From NCBI RefSeq assembly GCF_021130785.1, contig NW_025776786.1:1-64000 (forward strand): a DNA stretch of 64,000 nucleotides, given 5' to 3'. This document shows, piece by piece, positions 59,900 through 64,000 of this stretch (positions are counted from its first letter, which is position 1; each line of letters begins with the position of its first letter). The position numbers were made by a program, and so were the translations under genes. The stretch comes from Homalodisca vitripennis (lineage: Eukaryota; Arthropoda; Insecta; Hemiptera; Cicadellidae). A model generated the notes under the pieces. That model searched no databases. It saw nothing but the letters and a program-made list of their open reading frames with translations, and was not told where the DNA came from.

Positions 59900-60889
59900 G
59901 TTACAGTTGACTAAAAAGCACTGGTTCTTATGTGGTCCTTTGCTTATAAAGGGCAAATGACTTTTGTATACCATATTCTGAGAATTCCTACCAACCAACA
60001 GTTTTACCTTGTATCCAATTTAAATAGTATAATATAGTAAAAAAACTCTACATCATTTAGAAATGTAATAGATTAGGGCACATTAAACATATTAGAAAGC
60101 TATTAAATTAAGGTAATGAATTTTTATATAATTTAAAGCCAATATCTGTAAATCTAACAGCCAAATCCAGCATACATGTCAACTTTTAACACATTTGTTT
60201 AGGCTTTGCACTTTACTTTATTAAAGTTTATCGTGTCGTGAGCTTCGTAATTGTGTAATTTATAATTCACATTAAAAATCTAATAAACTTAAAATATTTG
60301 TTAATAATATTACAATTCTAATGACGTTGGATTCTTTTCATGAACGAGAGTTATAATAATTTGTATTAATTTATGCGTTTACTCTGTAAGTGGATATATA
60401 TCTAACAGCTTTGGTCAAATTGGTGTATACATTATGTATTTTGTATATAAAGATAAAAAATAAGCGAGAATGTTGATTTTTTTATAAAAAATTATTGTAT
60501 AACGAAAATTAATAATCGCATTGTATGATTTATATAACACAATTTAGTTTGTGTTTCGGTTGTTACGAAACTAACGTAGTAGATCAGAGTGAAAACACTT
60601 TTTTAAAGAAATTTCAATCTATCTTTTTGTGATCTAACGCGTAATCATTATACCAGTATTTATAAATTGTATATCATGTAGAACGTAGTAAAGTTTATGT
60701 CGAGACAAGTCGTCAGGAAAACAGAGTTTTTTTATTCGATCTATTGTAAAAGAAACATAGGCAAACTCGTGTTTTAAAATATCCGTTTTGGTCATTATGG
60801 AACACATTTTAACATTGGTAAACATAATCAAAACTTCAATAAATAATTGTCGTTAAGAGCTACATAGAGAGAAACATTAAATACGTTGA
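59900..60889. repeat. Block C, paralogous to the 14.2-14.7 kb repeat, no gene
   Basis: Diverged similarity to 14,165-14,735: TTTATGCGTTTACTCTGTAA (60,372; compare 16,805), GATAAAAAATAAGCGAGAA (60,451; compare AATAAAGAATAAGTGAAAC at 14,500) and AAAACACTTTTTT (60,593). No coding gene seen. Confidence 0.45.
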
Positions 60890-61400
60890 CTAATAGGGCT
60901 ACTGACATTGGAAGTGGACTGTAAACGTCATGTCAGACAGTGACATTGAGGTACTAATGTGATATATGTCTAACTCCATCTCAATTGTGGCCGATGTATC
61001 TCTCTGAGGCATACGTACTGATACGTTATTGTGGATACTGTAATATCGGAAGTGTTCTGGAAACTTCATGTCTGGCAGTATCTAAGAAGTAGTGTCCTGA
61101 CATATATCTGCCTTCATCTCAGATATTACAGATGAATTTTTCTGTTCTGATACGTTATTGTGGAACTCACATATCGTAATTGGACTGTAAATCTCATATC
61201 TTCCAGTGACAAAGGGATAGTATCTTGACATCTGTCTGCCTCCATCTCAATTATTGCTTATGTCTCTCTCTCTGTACTGATACGCTATCTTGGTTAATGA
61301 CATATCGGAAGTGGACTGTACGCGTCATTAATTTGTGACAGTGGCTAAGAGATAGCATCTTAACATGTTATGTGTGCCTCCATCTCAGTTATTACCGATG
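60890..61400 (+). repeat. About 130-138 bp tandem repeat, four units
   Basis: CATCTCA recurs at 60,977, 61,115, 61,243 and 61,381 (periods 138, 128, 138) within a longer shared unit: TACTGATACG-TAT-GTGG, ATATCGGAAGTGGACTGTAA, CAGTGAC, GATAGTATCTTGACAT, CTGCCTCCATCTCA. The paralogous place in block A (16,200-16,480) has about one and a half units. The units are clearly diverged, so this is older than the 54-bp array. Confidence 0.75.
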
Positions 61401-61860
61401 ACACCTCCTATAATGATTCATTTTGGGTACTTGTGTCGACAATAGATATAACAAATGCATCCATTACCAGTGAATTAATGAAATGCTATTTTAAAACTAA
61501 TTTTTACTTTGTTACACGGTACTCGTGTGCCACACCGATAGTGTCTAAGATTGTATGCAAAACTTTAAGTCTATTAATCATTTTATTACTTCATTTTAGC
61601 ACACAGTATGAAGTACTGTATGCTCATGAATCAGGTCTATATACGTGAAAGAATGACTACATGTCATACAAATCTGCTAACTCAACTTTGGCTGGGACAA
61701 GGAGATACATATTTACATACATACATATTTGTTAAACAGCTATTCGTCTATCACATTTCTTTAGTTATGACAAACAACACATTTATAAGTTAATGTTATG
61801 TTTTGAAATCTTACTGTGATAGAGAAGTGATATTAAAGACACAAATGTTGATTAAAAGTC
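61401..61860. other. Spacer, no gene called
   Basis: A 92-codon plus-strand frame (61,370-61,648) starts inside the last tandem unit and matches no family I know. Without a paralogous frame in block A, I do not call it. Confidence 0.4.
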
Positions 61861-62530
61861 TTTCCGATGGACAATTGTCTTTTAAAGTTTGCTTTTAACG
61901 ATGGAAGAGTTGTGAACGGAACGGGATTTTCCTGACATTTGCCATCGTTCAGTTGAAAAAATCTGAAACACTATGTTCAAGATCTGCAATCGGATCCATC
62001 CTGAGGGGGACACCTAACGTAACACATATTGAGAATCCGGATTAATGTAAGCAAATCATACTTTGGTTTGCCCAATAAATATGTGTGTGCATAAAACATT
62101 GTAGCCTGCGTGCATAAATTTTCCATATAATCTAGATCACTCATGAACGTGACTTCCACTACTGCTGCCAGTGGCATTTGTGGATGGACAATATATCTAG
62201 TATCCCAGAGGGACAAGGGATAAACTTAGTTTCCTTCTCCACTGTTCTACTCGTACATCAACATTGCAATTATTTATATTAATTTTTCTTTGTAATTTTA
62301 TTGAAAGCTACGGTTGTGCGGCAATGTTCAGTTGGTTATAATGGATTAAAAATGGGGCATGCTTGACCGAAAACTGTCGACAAAGTTTATATCTTTCTTT
62401 ATTATAAAAACTTACTCCCAGCATGTTTATTAATTCTAATAGTAACAATAATAGTGCAACTTACATTCTTCAGAGCAGTGAATTTGGTAGGAAGAGTTGA
62501 TGACGTTCGCGACAAAACTAAATTTGTACT
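61861..62530 (+). repeat. Block C, paralogous to 17,430-20,310 (includes 'CCACTACTGCTGCCAGT' copy 5)
   Basis: Contains the single arm of the 17.5-kb inverted element (61,895-61,960, with AACGATGG / CCATCGTT able to pair locally). The fifth copy of the CTACTGCTGCCAGTGG element follows at 62,110-62,350, then the CAGTGAATTTGGTAGGAAGA region (62,477; compare 20,262). A 79-codon minus-strand frame (61,977-62,216) spans the element but is not kept in the paralogues. Confidence 0.6.
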
Positions 62531-63860
62531 TATAAATTATGTGCACCAAAAGACCAAAATTTATTATGTCAGGTACAGTACAATGTTTTGTTACATTAAT
62601 TTTCAACATTTATTAATTTAAGAATTTAATTTCTCTACTTCCCTTAACCATTGCATAGATTGGTTTACATTGCTGTTTCTATACTTTACTGCCAGCCTTC
62701 AGACATATTTGATTGGCTTTTAGTTTTATGTGATGACAAGTACACTTGAAATTAAAGTATACTTTTATTAATTATGAAGATTAATCTTCTTCTTAATAAC
62801 CACTAGTTTATTCTATTTTCACTGTCGCCTTTCACTAAGCTTCATTGAAGCTTAGATATCTTGGGGCTGGAACATTTCACTTATGTCTATCTGTCTATCT
62901 GCACGATACCTCGTAAACGAATTTGTCTCATAAGTTGCATTTTTATATTATTAACACTGTGTTGATGGTCGTGATGTTACTTATTGCTATTTAGCTGTGC
63001 GTTAGCAAATATTTTTATATTGGTGCTATAAGTAACCATGATGTCAACGAGAAAATTGCAGAGCAAATACATTTAAAAAGAGACCAAGTCCATCGTATAT
63101 GTAAAATGGTAATTCGTCTAGCTATAGTCTAAAAATTTTGCATGCGACCTCAGCGAAACCTTTTACGTGACACGTGGTGTAATGTATACCACCCTATAAC
63201 TCTATTTAAAGCATTCGTATCGCATCACTTAAAAACACCGGTTGGCAGCTTATGTTGACTAAAAGTAATGGGGAAAATTTGTAATGCAGTAACGTACACA
63301 ACTACACACAGGTATTTCAGAACACCAGATCATACATTAAGGGAGCAAGTTAAAGTCTCCTATTTCACAACTGTGATGAAGTCAAACAAATCACAGATTA
63401 GCCACTGTTTATGGTATGATGTTATGTGTAGATTCAAGTTATAATATCCAATCCAATGCAATTAAAATATTGATAGATTTCACGTGTCTGTTTAATTGTA
63501 AATATTAATAAATATAGAACATTATATAATAATTTCAACTTAATTGTAACCATTATATAATAGTTTAAATTTGTATTTAGTATAATTATGTAATTTTACT
63601 TTTTTATTAGCCGGTATATTAATTTAAAGAGTGAGGTAGACCACCCGTCCGCGATCTATAGTGGCTAAACCGAGAAACCTACTATTTACGTGTTAACACA
63701 AAAGAATTTGGGAAAATAATTTTTATCATATGAAAGTACTCGAAATTTTATTTTGAAAGTGACAGATACCATTTTTATCATTACCATTGATCTTACACTT
63801 TACCGACTCTCGTCCTTCTGTTTAATGAGGTACAGTATTTCGTGCAGTATACAGTGATAT
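62531..63860. other. AT-rich spacer with one dispersed repeat
   Basis: Copy 5 of the dispersed repeat (62,850-62,945: ATGTCTATCTGTCTATCTGC, ACGATACCTCGTAAACGA), next to an inverted AAGCTTCATTGAAGCTTA (62,837-62,854). Nothing else is supported. Confidence 0.45.
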
Positions 63861-64000
63861 TTGTCATGTTGATTTGATTGTTGGTGGTATCTAGAAACTG
63901 AATGAGCCGTAGATGTTAACATTGAAGACACTGGCAGTGAATGAGGTAGAATCCCGCTTTGAAATGATAAATTAATGCGGCGTTAAGCACTGCAACATTT
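63861..64000 (+). repeat. Single 140-bp unit at the window end
   Basis: GATTGTTGGTGGTATCTAGA, GTAGATGTTAACATTGAAGA, CACTGGCAGTGAATGAGG and GCGGCGTTAAGCAC match the tandem unit at 28,325-29,300. In A this unit directly precedes block B. If the order holds, a further block starts just beyond the window. Confidence 0.65.

Noticed and set aside
1..64000. CRISPR array, operon or prokaryotic system
   Set aside because: The tandem arrays have no spacer structure or associated genes, and the composition and elements are those of an animal nuclear genome.
1..64000. Functional tRNA or rRNA genes
   Set aside because: Only degraded B-box-like remnants were seen; no complete cloverleaf could be traced by eye. 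A tRNA scan would settle this.

Overview
The window looks like nuclear DNA of an arthropod, most probably an insect. It is strongly AT-rich and has no operon structure. Its recognisable coding sequence belongs almost entirely to transposable elements of types common in insect genomes: jockey/CR1-like LINEs, a Penelope-like element and a Mutator-like DNA transposon. I recognise no complete host gene. The only possible host exon lies at 210-323. Most open frames are chance or repeat-derived. The lineage call is an inference from element types, not from a marker gene.

Layout. About two thirds of the window is built from three diverged copies of one mostly non-coding segment, recognised by eye from collinear homologous landmarks. 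Block A runs from about 390 to 29,300, block B from about 29,900 to 36,830, and block C from about 37,650 to the end. Each block carries a near-invariant module of about 190 bp, at 495-665 (A), 32,460-32,650 (B) and 41,205-41,395 (C). The module has a TATA box on each strand, an E2F-type site and, in B and C, an inverted CTTGAA pair and a 54-55 codon small ORF. Landmarks that are single or few-copy in one block have become tandem arrays in another: 34,855-35,255 in B; 38,884-39,960, 53,862-54,130 and 60,890-61,400 in C.

Mobile elements have inserted into these blocks at different times. In A there is a decayed LINE reverse-transcriptase remnant (14,900-16,040), an inverted-repeat element (17,452-17,861), a Penelope-like element with outward-facing ends (22,040-23,615), a second LINE remnant (25,024-26,410) and a short LINE tail inside a tandem repeat (28,500-29,108). 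A LINE 3' tail lies at the B/C junction (36,840-37,280). In C there is a Mutator-like transposase pseudogene (44,515-46,212) and a nearly full-length two-ORF LINE on the minus strand (54,415-59,400). That LINE has an intact ORF1 and an ORF2 broken by four frameshifts and one stop. Most of the frameshifts in the two large elements fall in homopolymer runs, so either decay or residual long-read sequencing error could explain them.

The most interesting material is the triplicated module with its fixed spacing and small ORF, and the repeated origin of tandem arrays from landmarks that are unexpanded in the paralogous blocks. Block boundaries are approximate because no alignment could be run.
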